The position numbers and the translations under genes were made by a program. From Bog-756 sp963699085 (GTDB lineage Bacteria > Actinomycetota > Acidimicrobiia > Acidimicrobiales > RAAP-2), in NCBI GenBank assembly GCA_963699085.1, contig CAVOTH010000003.1, positions 1 through 64,000 of the forward strand: 64,000 bases of DNA, in the 5' to 3' direction. Below, in pieces: positions 7,917 to 22,558 of this stretch. The notes beneath the pieces were generated by a model, which worked only from the letters and a program-made list of their open reading frames with translations, was not told the DNA's origin and did not search any database. Within the stretch, counting starts at the first letter, position 1, and each line of letters opens with the position of its first letter.

Positions 7917-8833
7917 GGGAGGAGTAGGCCGTTGCCTACACGGTCCAACAGCCCGGAACGTTTTTCGTTTGCCAACATCGACGAGGCACTGCCGTTGCCC
8001 GACCTCGTCGCCATCCAACGGGACTCCTTCAAGTGGTTCCTGGACCGTGGCCTGGCGGAGACGTTCAACGACATCAGCCCGATCGAGGACTTCACCGGAC
8101 AGCTGAGCCTCGAGCTCGAGTTCGACCCGACCGATCCCGACCTGCGCCCGCCGCCGAAGTTCTCGGTGGAGGAGTGCAAGGAGAAGGACATGACCTACGC
8201 CGCGCCCGTGTTCGTGCGCGCCCGGTTCATGAACGCCGGCACGGGCGAGATCAAGGAGCAGACGGTCTTCATGGGGGACTTCCCCGTCATGACCGACAAA
8301 GGCACCTTCATCGTCAACGGGACCGAGCGGGTCGTCGTCAGCCAGCTGGTGCGTTCCCCGGGGGTCATCTTCCAGCCCGGCCGTGACGCCAAGACGGTCT
8401 TCACCGGGACCATCCACCCCTACCGGGGTGAGTGGATCGAATTCGACGTCGAGGCCAAGCCGGGCAAGGACGTCACCGCCGGCTGCCGTGTCGCCCGCAA
8501 GCGCCGTCTCTCCCTGTTCGTGCTGCTGCGGGCCCTCGGCTACGAGGACCAGGCCTTCCTGGAGCGGTTCGTCCGCCACTTCGACTTCCTCGAGGGCCAG
8601 TGGGAGAAGGAGCAGAACCTCGCCCCCACCCGGGAGGAGGCCCTGCTCGAGATCTACAAGCGCGCCCGCCCCGGTGAGCCGCTGTCGGTCGAGGCCGCCC
8701 GCCAGTACTTCGAGAACGCCTTCTTCAACCCGAAGCGCTACGACCTGACCCGGGTCGGCCGCTACAAGCTCAACCGGAAGCTCGGGCCCGAGATCGAGCG
8801 CATCTCGGAGATCCTGGACATCGACCTCGAGCG
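7917..8833 (+). repeat. Tandem duplication, copy 1 (5' part of rpoB with its ribosome-binding site)
   Basis: This unit starts at GGGAGGAGTAGGCCGTTGCC and recurs at 8840-9758 with an offset of 923 nt. The copies differ by roughly 30 substitutions, which I found to be silent, plus a few single-base indels. Confidence 0.9.
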
Positions 8834-9029
8834 CTGGAAGGGAGGAGTAGGCCGTTGCCTACACGGTCCACAGCCCGGAACGTTTTTCGTTCGCCAACAT
8901 CGACGAGGCGCTTGCCGCTGCCCGATCTCGTCGCCATCCAGCGGGACTCCTTCAAGTGGTTCCTCGACCGTGGACTGGCAGAGACGTTCAACGACATCAG
9001 CCCGATCGAGGACTTCACCGGCCAGCTGA
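7932..9029 (+). pseudogene. rpoB: Truncated first copy of rpoB (RNAP beta N-terminal fragment)
   Basis: The frame begins at TTG 7932 with GGAGGAG upstream and encodes about 300 normal residues of the beta subunit (SPERFSFANIDEALPLPDLV through KLNRKLGPEIERISEILDID), covering the protrusion and lobe. At 8839 it runs into the start of the second copy, out of frame, adding about 60 meaningless residues. It lacks the whole catalytic core and cannot work as RpoB. It is either a real partial duplication or, more likely, a second strain variant joined in tandem during assembly. Confidence 0.8.
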
Positions 9030-9758
9030 GCCTCGAGCTCGAGTTCGACCCGACCGATCCCGACCTGCGCCCGCCGCCGAAGTTCTCGGTGGAGGAGTGC
9101 AAGGAGAAGGACATGACCTACGCCGCGCCGGTCTTCGTGCGCGCCCGGTTCATGAACGCCGGCACGGGCGAGATCAAGGAGCAGACGGTCTTCATGGGGG
9201 ACTTCCCCGTCATGACCGACAAGGGCACCTTCATCGTCAACGGCACCGAGCGGGTCGTCGTCAGCCAGCTGGTCCGCTCGCCGGGCGTCATCTTCCAGCC
9301 CGGCCGTGACGCCAAGACGGTCTTCACCGGGACCATCCACCCCTACCGGGGCGAGTGGATCGAATTCGACGTCGAGGCCAAGCCGGGCAAGGACGTCACC
9401 GCCGGCTGCCGGGTGGCCCGCAAGCGCCGCCTGTCCCTGTTCGTGCTGCTGCGCGCCCTCGGCTACGAGGACCAGGCCTTCCTGGAGCGCTTCGTCCGCC
9501 ACTTCGACTTCCTCGAGGGCCAGTGGGAGAAGGAGCAGAACCTCGCCCCCACCCGGGAGGAGGCCCTGCTCGAGATCTACAAGCGCGCCCGCCCCGGTGA
9601 GCCGCTGTCGGTCGAGGCCGCCCGCCAGTACTTCGAGAACGCCTTCTTCAACCCGAAGCGCTACGACCTGACCCGGGTCGGCCGCTACAAGCTGAACCGG
9701 AAGCTCGGGCCGGAGATCGAGCGGATCTCCGAGCATCCTGGAGCATCGACCTCGAGCG
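8840..9758 (+). repeat. Tandem duplication, copy 2 (5' part of rpoB continuing into the full gene)
   Basis: The match to 7917-8833 begins again with GGGAGGAGTAGGCC and the TTG start. Compared with copy 1 it lacks one A near 8871, gains a base near 8912, and gains two bases near 9734 and 9744. After GAGCG at 9758 it continues into the rest of rpoB. Confidence 0.9.
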
Positions 9759-12431
9759 GCCCTCGCCGACCCAGGGCGTCCTCAGCCCCGCCGAGATCCT
9801 CGCCTCGTCGACCTACATGCTCCACCTGGCCAAGCACATGGCCGACGGCGAGTCGACGTACCGCATCGACGACCAGGACCACTTCGCCAACCGCCGCATC
9901 CGGTCGGTCGGCGAGCTCATCCAGAACCAGGTCCGCGTGGGCCTGTCCCGGATGGAGCGGGTCGTCCGCGAGCGCATGACCACCCAGGACGTCGAGGCCA
10001 TCACGCCCCAGACGCTGATCAACATCCGGCCGGTGGTCGCCGCCGTCAAGGAGTTCTTCGGCACCAGCCAGCTCAGCCAGTTCATGGACCAGAACAACCC
10101 GCTGTCGGGCCTGGCCCACAAGCGGCGCCTGTCGGCCCTCGGGCCGGGCGGCCTGTCGCGTGAGCGGGCCGGCTTCGAGGTCCGTGACGTCCACACCTCC
10201 CACTACGGCCGCATGTGCCCCATCGAGACCCCCGAGGGCCCGAACATCGGCCTGATCGGCTCGCTGGCCACCTACGCCCGGGTGAACGAGTACGGCTTCA
10301 TCGAGACCCCGTACCGCAAGGTCGTCAACGGCCAGGTCACCGACGAGATCCTCTACCTCGCCGCCGACGAGGAGGAGGAGCACGTCATCGCCCAGGCCTC
10401 GGCCGCCCTCGACGCCAAGGGGCGGTTCACCGAGGAGCGGGTGCTCGTCCGCCGCGGCCCGCAGGGCACCGGCGTGCGGGTCGGCGTGGCCTCGACGTCC
10501 TACGGCACCACCTCGGAGATCGACTTCGTGCCCCCGGCCGAGGTCGACCTGATGGACGTGTCGCCGAAGCAGATCGTGTCGGTCTCGACCGCCCTGATCC
10601 CCTTCGTCGAGCACGACGACGCCAACCGGGCCCTCATGGGCGCCAACATGCAGAAGCAGGCGGTGCCGCTGGTCGTCCCCGAGGCCCCCTACATCGGCAC
10701 CGGCGTCGAGGCCCGTGCCGCCCGTGACGCCGGCGACGTGATCATGGCCGAGGCCGACGGCTCCGTCGTCGACGTCTCGGGTGACCAGATCACCGTCGAG
10801 TACAAGGCCGGCGCCAAGGACGTCAACGGCCACGTGCTGGGCAAGAAGGTCTACCGCCTGGCCAAGTTCCGCCGCTCGAACCAGAACACGGCCATCAACC
10901 AGAAGGTCATCGTCGACGAGGGCCAGAAGGTCTCGGCCGGCGACGTCCTGGCCGACGGCCCGGCCACCCACAACGGCGAGCTGGCCCTGGGCAAGAACCT
11001 GCTCGTGGCCTTCATGCCGTGGGAGGGCTACAACTACGAGGACGCCATCATCCTGTCCGAGCGCCTGGTGAAGGACGACGTGCTCACGTCGATCCACATC
11101 GAGGAGCACGAGGTCGACGCCCGCGACACCAAGCTGGGCGCCGAGGAGATCACCCGGGACATCCCGAACCTCTCCGAGGAGATCCTCGCCGACCTCGACG
11201 AGCGCGGCATCATCCGCATCGGTGCCGAGGTCGGCCCGGGCGACGTGCTGGTCGGCAAGGTGACCCCCAAGGGCGAGACCGAGCAGACCCCCGAGGAGCG
11301 CCTGCTGCGCGCCATCTTCGGGGAGAAGGCCCGCGAGGTCCGCGACACCTCCCTCAAGGTGCCCCACGGCGAGCAGGGCACGGTCATCGACGTCCGGGTC
11401 TTCTCCCGCGAGGACGCCCACGAGCTGCCGCCCGGCGTGGAGCAGCTGGTCCGGGTGTACGTGGCCCAGAAGCGCAAGATCTCCGAGGGCGACAAGCTCG
11501 CCGGCCGCCACGGCAACAAGGGCGTCATCTCGAAGATCCTGCCCATCGAGGACATGCCGTTCCAGGCCGACGGCACCCCGGTCGACATCGTGCTCAACCC
11601 GCTCGGCGTGCCGAGCCGGATGAACGTCGGCCAGGTGCTCGAGTCCCACCTGGGCTACGCCGCCCGCTGGGGTTGGGAGGGTGCCGGTGACGTCGCCACC
11701 ACCCCGCTGCGCGGCACCGAGACCAAGACCCGGCCGCGGACCGAGCCGGCCGTGTGGGTCTCGACGCCGGTCTTCGACGGCGCCCACTGGGACGAGGAGG
11801 ACCAGGCCGGCCGCCACCCGACGATCCAGCAGATCTTCCGGAAGCTGAACCCCGACGGCGAGGACGGCTCGATCCAGGTCAACGACGAGGGCAAGTCGCA
11901 GCTGTACAACGGCCGCACCGGCGAGGCCTACGACAACCCGGTCTCGGTCGGGTACGTGTACATCCTGAAGCTCCACCACCTGGTGGACGACAAGATCCAC
12001 GCCCGGTCGACCGGCCCGTACTCGATGATCACCCAGCAGCCCCTGGGCGGCAAGGCCCAGTTCGGTGGCCAGCGCTTCGGGGAGATGGAGGTGTGGGCGC
12101 TCGAGGCGTTCGGCGCCGCCTACGCCCTCCAGGAGCTGCTGACCATCAAGTCGGACGACGTGCTCGGCCGGGTGAAGGTCTACGAGGCCATCGTCAAGGG
12201 GGAGAACATCCCCGAGCCGGGGATCCCGGAGAGCTTCAAGGTGCTCATCAAGGAGATGCAGTCGCTGTGCCTGGACGTCGAGGTCCTGGCTCCCGGCGGC
12301 GAGGAGATCGAAATGCGAGAGCTGGACGAGGACGTGTTCCGCACGGCCGAGGAGCTCGGTATCGACATCAGCCGGCCCGAACGTGGGTCGGACGAGGAAG
12401 ATGCCCGTCGCGCTGCCGAAAGGGGATTCTG

Positions 12432-12432
<1 letters not shown>
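8855..12432 (+). CDS. rpoB: DNA-directed RNA polymerase subunit beta (second, full-length copy; several frameshifts)
   Basis: The RNAP beta subunit, which forms one side of the catalytic cleft. The TTG start at 8855 mirrors that of copy 1. Residues about 7-19 are out of frame because of a one-base loss and a one-base gain; the frame then shifts twice near 9734-9745. The main frame runs from there to 12432. It includes the rifampicin-site region (FFGTSQLSQFMDQNNPLSGL, HKRRLSALGPGG), SRERAGFEVRDVHTSHYGR, and ending motifs such as KAQFGGQRFGEMEVWALEAFGA. The corrected length is about 1,190 residues, normal for actinobacteria. The stop overlaps the rpoC ATG (TGATG). Confidence 0.93.
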
Positions 12433-16518
<4,086 letters not shown>

Positions 16519-16627
16519 GTGGACCGGGTGGGTGCGGGCGCCACGGCCCGCGCCGCACCCGTGTGCCGCCCCGTCACCCCGGTCGACCGGCCGGCCCGAT
16601 CGGGCACGGCGGGGCCCGGGGGTGCAC

Positions 16628-16657
16628 TTGCTCCGCCCCGGTCCGGTGCCGTAGCAT
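16628..16657 (+). promoter_or_regulatory. Possible promoter of the str operon
   Basis: TTGCTC (16628-16633), an 18-nt spacer and TAGCAT (16652-16657) lie in the 288-nt gap between rpoC and rpsL. Both hexamers are imperfect. A 12-bp palindrome, GCCCGATCGGGC, occurs just upstream, near 16593-16604. Confidence 0.4.
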
Positions 16658-16806
16658 GGAACCCTTGCGGCTGCGTGTCGCACGGTGCGTCCCGCCTGCG
16701 TGCAGGTGGACGGCCCAGCCGGCCTGGGACCAGCACCCCGAAGTACGCCGACGCAGTCCGTCTCAGTCCTGAAGCATCCCTGCAGTCCACAACCTAGAGG
16801 TCACGC

Positions 16807-17178
16807 GTGCCCACGATTTCCCAGCTCGTCCGCAAAGGCCGGGCCACCAAGCCGACAAAGTCGAAGACGCCGGCGCTCCGCGGCGCCCCCCAGCGCCGTG
16901 GCGTGTGCACCCGCGTGTACACCCACACCCCGAAGAAGCCGAACTCCGCCCTGCGCAAGGTCGCCCGTGTGCGCCTGACCAGCGGCCTCGAGGTCACCGC
17001 CTACATCCCGGGCGAGGGCCACAACCTCCAGGAGCACTCGATCGTCCTGGTCCGTGGTGGTCGTGTGAAGGACCTCCCCGGTGTCCGCTACAAGGTGATC
17101 CGCGGCACCCTCGACGCCTCCGGCGTCCGGGAGCGGAACCAGGCCCGTAGCCGCTACGGCGCCAAGAAGGAGTCCTGA
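16807..17178 (+). CDS. rpsL: 30S ribosomal protein S12
   Basis: A 123-residue decoding-centre protein. The GTG start at 16807 gives PTISQLVRKGR. The segments RGVCTRVYTHTPKKPNSALR and VRLTSGLEVTAYIPGEGHNL are intact, with lysines at the usual streptomycin-resistance positions, so wild-type S12 is expected. rpsG starts 2 nt after the stop. Confidence 0.97.
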   Translation: MPTISQLVRKGRATKPTKSKTPALRGAPQRRGVCTRVYTHTPKKPNSALRKVARVRLTSGLEVTAYIPGEGHNLQEHSIVLVRGGRVKDLPGVRYKVIRGTLDASGVRERNQARSRYGAKKES

Positions 17179-17179
17179 C

Positions 17180-17650
17180 GTGCCCCGCAAAGGTCCCGCA
17201 GTCCGTCGTGAGCTCATGCCCGACCCCGTCTACCACTCGGTGCTCGTCACCCAGGTGGTCAACCGGGTCCTGAGCCGCGGCAAGCGCACGCTCGCCGAGC
17301 GCATCGTCTACGCCGCCCTGGCCGACGTGGGGGAGAAGACCGGCAACGACCCGGTCGCCGTCCTGAAGAAGGCCGTCGAGAACACCCGGCCCGAGCTCGA
17401 GGTGCGCAGCCGCCGGGTCGGCGGCGCCACCTACCAGGTCCCGGTCGAGGTGCGGCCCCGCCGGGCCACCACGCTGTCGATCCGCTGGCTGGTCGGCTAC
17501 TCGCAGCAGCGCCGCGAAAAGACGATGGCCGAGCGCCTTTCCAACGAGATCCGCGACGCGGCCAACGGCATCGGTGCCGCCGCCAAGCGTCGTGAGGACC
17601 TCCACAAGATGGCCGAGTCGAACAAGGCGTTCGCCCACTACCGCTGGTAG
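17180..17650 (+). CDS. rpsG: 30S ribosomal protein S7
   Basis: A 156-residue head-assembly protein that nucleates the 3' major domain of 16S rRNA. It starts at GTG 17180 (PRKGPAVRRELMPDPVYHSV). Conserved segments are QVVNRVLSRGKRTLAERIVY, NTRPELEVRSRRVGGATYQV and MAESNKAFAHYRW at the C-terminus. It is translationally linked to rpsL. Confidence 0.97.
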   Translation: MPRKGPAVRRELMPDPVYHSVLVTQVVNRVLSRGKRTLAERIVYAALADVGEKTGNDPVAVLKKAVENTRPELEVRSRRVGGATYQVPVEVRPRRATTLSIRWLVGYSQQRREKTMAERLSNEIRDAANGIGAAAKRREDLHKMAESNKAFAHYRW

Positions 17651-17711
17651 CCGGCGACCGCCGATTCGGCCACCGCCACGACACGAGCACGACCCGAGAG
17701 TTGAACCAACC

Positions 17712-19807
17712 ATGTCTGACAGCACCTCCCGCAACCACCCCTGGCCAAGACCCGCAACATCGGGATCATGGCCCACATCGACGCGGGCAAGACCACCACC
17801 ACCGAGCGGATCCTCTACTACACCGGCAAGAACTACAAGATCGGTGAGGTCCACGAGGGTGCGGCCACCATGGACTGGATGGTCCAGGAGCAGGAGCGGG
17901 GCATCACCATCACGTCGGCCGCCACCACCTGCATGTGGCACGACACGCTGATCAACATCATCGACACCCCGGGCCACGTGGACTTCACCGTCGAGGTGGA
18001 GCGTTCGCTGCGCGTCCTCGACGGCGCCGTGGCCGTGTTCGACGCCGTGGCCGGCGTCGAGCCCCAGACCGAGACGGTCTGGCGCCAGGCCAACAAGTAC
18101 GAGGTCCCGCGGATCTGCTTCGTCAACAAGATGGACCGCACCGGCGCCAACTTCGAGATGTGCGTCGACATGATCAAGGACCGGCTGGACTGCACCACCG
18201 CCGTGGTGCAGCTGCCGATCGGCGCCGAGGGTGACTTCCGCGGCGTGGTGGACCTGGTCCACATGCGGGCGCTGGTGTGGGACGACGGCATGGGCGAGGA
18301 CTGGATCGAGGAGCCCATCCCGGACAACCTGGTCGACGCGGCCGAGGCCGCCCACGCCGAGCTCATCGACGTGGTCTCCAACCACGACGACATCATCATG
18401 GAGAAGTACCTGGGCGACGAGGAGATCCTCCCCGAGGACCTGACCCGGGCCCTGCGGACGGTCACCCTGGGCAACCACGCCGTGCCGATCCTCTGCGGCA
18501 CCGCCTTCAAGAACAAGGGCGTCCAGCCCATGCTCGACGCCGTGGTCGACTACCTCCCGAGCCCGCTCGACATCCCGCCGACCATGGGCACCGTCCCCCG
18601 CAAGGAGGGCGTGGAGGTCGAGCGCCCGGCGGACGACTCGGCGCCGTTCTCGGCCCTGGCCTTCAAGATCATGACCGACCCCTACGTCGGCAAGCTCACC
18701 TACCTGCGGGTCTACTCGGGCACCCTGGCCAAGGGCTCGGCCGTGGTCAACTCGACCAAGGACCGCAAGGAGCGCATCGGCCGCATCCTCCAGATGCACG
18801 CCAACACCCGCGAGGACCTCGACACCATGTACGCCGGGGACATCGTGGCCGCCGTCGGCCTGAAGCAGACCACCACCGGCGACACCCTGTGCGACCCCGA
18901 CGACCAGGTCATCCTGGAGTCGCTCACCTTCCCCGAGCCGGTGATCCACGTGGCCGTCGAGCCCAAGACCAAGGCCGACCAGGACAAACTGTCCAAGGCC
19001 CTGTTCGCCCTGTCCGAGGAGGACCCGACCTTCCGGGTCCAGTCCGACGAGGAGACCGGCCAGACCGTCATCTCGGGGATGGGCGAGCTCCACCTCGAGG
19101 TCCTCGTCGACCGGATGCTCCGCGAGTTCAACGTGGACGCCAATGTGGGCAAGCCCCAGGTCGCCTACCGCGAGACCGTGCGCAAGTCGGCCGAGAAGGT
19201 GGAGATGAAGTACGTCCGCCAGACCGGCGGCAAGGGCCAGTACGGCCACGTGGTCATCACCCTCGAGCCCAACCCGGGCCCGGGGGGCTACAAGTTCGAG
19301 GACAAGATCACCGGTGGTGTCATCCCGAAGGAGTACATCCCCTCGGTCGACCAGGGCATCCAGGAGTCGATCACCTCGGGCGTGCTGGCCGGCTACCCGA
19401 CGGTGGACATCAAGGTGATCCTGACCTACGGCTCCTACCACGACGTCGACTCCTCGGAGATGGCGTTCAAGATCGCCGGTTCGATGGCCATCAAGAAGGC
19501 CGCCCAGCTGGCCAGCCCGGTCCTGCTCGAGCCGGTGATGGCCGTCGAGGTCACCACCCCCGAGGACTACATGGGCGACGTGATCGGCGACCTGTCGTCC
19601 CGGCGGGGCAAGGTCGAGGGCATGGAGCAGCGGGGCAACAGCCACATCGTCCGGGCACAGGTACCGCTGAGCGACATGTTCGGCTACGCTACCGACCTGC
19701 GTTCGCGTACTCAGGGGCGGGCCACGTACTCGATGCAGTTCGCCGCGTACAACGAGGTCCCCGAGTCGATCGCCAAGGAGATCATCGCCAAGGCGCGGGG
19801 CGAGTAG
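17712..19807 (+). CDS. fusA: Elongation factor G, frameshift at the N-terminus
   Basis: EF-G is the GTPase that drives ribosomal translocation. ATG 17712 (MSDSTSRNHP) is in another frame from the body. Adding one C to the C-run at 17738-17741 restores LAKTRNIGIMAHIDAGKTT, the G1 region. The long frame otherwise opens only at ATG 17768, inside the P-loop strand, which would delete essential residues. G3 (DTPGHVDF), G4 (NKMDR), and domains II-V including the domain IV loop region GGKGQYGHVVITLEP follow. The corrected length is 699 residues, as usual. Confidence 0.95.
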
Positions 19808-19915
19808 TCGGCACGGCACCGGGACCTCCGGACCGTGCGGCCCGCGCCGCACCGCACCACCTGTTTCACCATCACCGCAGTACCAGCAGTACCGCAGTCC
19901 ACCGAACCGAGGAAT

Positions 19916-19937
19916 GACGGAGGCAACCGCCTCCGTC
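19916..19937 (+). other. Perfect 9-bp hairpin in the tuf leader
   Basis: GACGGAGGC (19916-19924) and GCCTCCGTC (19929-19937) enclose an AACC tetraloop, 52 nt before the tuf ATG. There is no T-run. It may be an attenuator or an mRNA-processing or stability element. Confidence 0.4.
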
Positions 19938-19989
19938 GTGGCGGGCCCGAGGGGGCTACCGTCCGAGATCAGGGAGCATCACCCCAACC

Positions 19990-21177
<1,188 letters not shown>

Positions 21178-21220
21178 AAGCCACCCGAGACCACACACCA
21201 CCGAGAGGACGCTGTAACCC

Positions 21221-21550
21221 ATGGCCGCAGAGGGCCCCCGTCAGAAGATCCGGATCCGCCTGAAGGCGTACGACCACGAGATCCTCGATCAGTCGACCGA
21301 GAAGATCGTGCAGACGGTGCTGCGTACCCAGGCGAAGGTCCTGGGCCCGGTACCGCTGCCCACCGAGAAGCACCGCTACACGGTGATCCGGTCTCCCCAC
21401 AAGTACAAGGACAGCCGGGAGCACTTCGAGATGCGGGTCCACAAGCGCCTGGTGGACATCGTGGAACACACGCCCAAGACGGTCGACTCGCTCCAGCGGC
21501 TCGACCTCCCGGCCGGCGTGGACATCGAGATCAAGATCCAGACGGTCTGA
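21221..21550 (+). CDS. rpsJ: 30S ribosomal protein S10
   Basis: A 109-residue S10 (NusE), which also joins antitermination complexes with NusG. The conserved parts are QKIRIRLKAYDHEILDQSTE, GPVPLPTEKHRYTVIRSPHK and SREHFEMRVHKRLVDI. ATG 21221 follows GAGAGGAC. It is a few residues longer than the 102-residue norm at the N-terminus. Unlike the usual tight S10 operon, about 350 nt separate it from rplC. Confidence 0.96.
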   Translation: MAAEGPRQKIRIRLKAYDHEILDQSTEKIVQTVLRTQAKVLGPVPLPTEKHRYTVIRSPHKYKDSREHFEMRVHKRLVDIVEHTPKTVDSLQRLDLPAGVDIEIKIQTV

Positions 21551-21898
21551 GCCAGATCGGTGCCTGGCCCGGCCTAGCGGGCAGGGACCCGATGGTATAG
21601 AGTTTCCGGTCGGCCCGATTCCGGGCGGACCCAGTTGAATGGGACGTGTTCGAGCGCCTGCCGTCTTGCGGCGGGGACCTCGGGCCAAACCAGGCGAGCG
21701 CTCCGCTCGGGTTGATCCGAGCGGAGCGTCTGCGTGCGAGCCGGGATCTGTCGGCAGGCACCAATCACCCGGTCTGACCCCGGGTGGCACCAGATGAGAC
21801 CCCGCGAGGACACACGCCCGCGTGGGGGGCAACGGCAGTACAGGATCGGCACCCACCGGTGCCGAGCAAGAGCGAAGAGTCGAGACGGAGAAGCTCCA
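21551..21898 (+). promoter_or_regulatory. Long structured gap between rpsJ and rplC
   Basis: These 348 nt hold no credible gene; the frame upstream of rplC is open to 21734 but looks non-coding. It holds a perfect 12-bp hairpin (CGCTCCGCTCGG 21699-21710, loop GTTGAT, CCGAGCGGAGCG 21717-21728), a second stem CACCCGG/CCGGGTG near 21767-21787, and CGGCAC/GTGCCG near 21847-21864. A TATAGAGT stretch at 21596-21603 may be a -10 box. It looks like a terminator or attenuator plus an internal promoter or leader RNA. Confidence 0.55.
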
Positions 21899-22558
21899 GT
21901 GGCCAGCAAGGCGATCGTGGGCGAAAAAGTGGGAATGACACAGATCTGGGACGACCAGAACCGGGCGATCCCGGTGACGGTGCTGCGCGTCGCGCCGGTC
22001 CGGATCGTGCAGGTGAAGACCCCCGAGCACGAGGGGTACTCGGCGCTGCAGGTCACCTGGGGCCACCGCCGCGCCAGCACCCTCACCCGACCCGAGCAGG
22101 GCCACTTCGACAAGGCGGGGGTCGATCCCGGCCGCCGCCTGATGGAGCTGCGACTGGATGACGCCTCCGAGTACGAAGTGGGCCAGGAGCTGACCGCCGA
22201 CGTGCTCCAGGCCGGTGAGCTGGTGGACGCCACCGCCGTCTCCAAGGGCAAGGGATTCGCCGGCGCCATGAAGCGCCACAACTTCAAGGGCCAGGGAGCC
22301 AGCCACGGCAACCACAAGAAGCACCGCTCCCCGGGATCGATCGGTGCCTGCGCCACTCCGTCCCGCGTGTTCAAGGGCACGAAGATGGCCGGCCGCATGG
22401 GTGGTCACCAGGTCACCACGCTGAACCTCGAGATCGTCCAGGCCGACCCGGAGCGCGAGCTCATCCTGGTCAAAGGTGCGGTTCCCGGCCCACGTGGCGG
22501 CATGGTCCTCCTGCGCGACGCGGTGAAGGCCCCGGCCACCAAGGGAGGCGCCAAGTGA
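21899..22558 (+). CDS. rplC: 50S ribosomal protein L3
   Basis: A 219-residue L3, a primary 23S rRNA binder reaching towards the peptidyl-transferase centre. GTG 21899 (ASKAIVGEKVGMTQIWDDQN) is chosen over earlier in-frame starts because it has GACGGAGAAG upstream and gives the family N-terminus. The central loop is NFKGQGASHGNHKKHRSPGS. The stop overlaps the rplD start by 4 nt (GTGA). Confidence 0.96.
   Translation: MASKAIVGEKVGMTQIWDDQNRAIPVTVLRVAPVRIVQVKTPEHEGYSALQVTWGHRRASTLTRPEQGHFDKAGVDPGRRLMELRLDDASEYEVGQELTADVLQAGELVDATAVSKGKGFAGAMKRHNFKGQGASHGNHKKHRSPGSIGACATPSRVFKGTKMAGRMGGHQVTTLNLEIVQADPERELILVKGAVPGPRGGMVLLRDAVKAPATKGGAK

Noticed and set aside
9685..12000. A 771-codon open frame opposite rpoB
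   Set aside because: Same type of antisense shadow; no ribosome-binding site or motif.
16994..19852. A 952-codon open frame opposite rpsL, rpsG and fusA
   Set aside because: Mirror frame of strongly codon-biased translation genes; His/Gly/Asp/Leu-rich without domains.
21734..21898. An N-terminal extension or upstream small protein joined to rplC
   Set aside because: Arg/Gln-rich and hairpin-forming, no start signal; GTG 21899 has a good ribosome-binding site and gives the family N-terminus.
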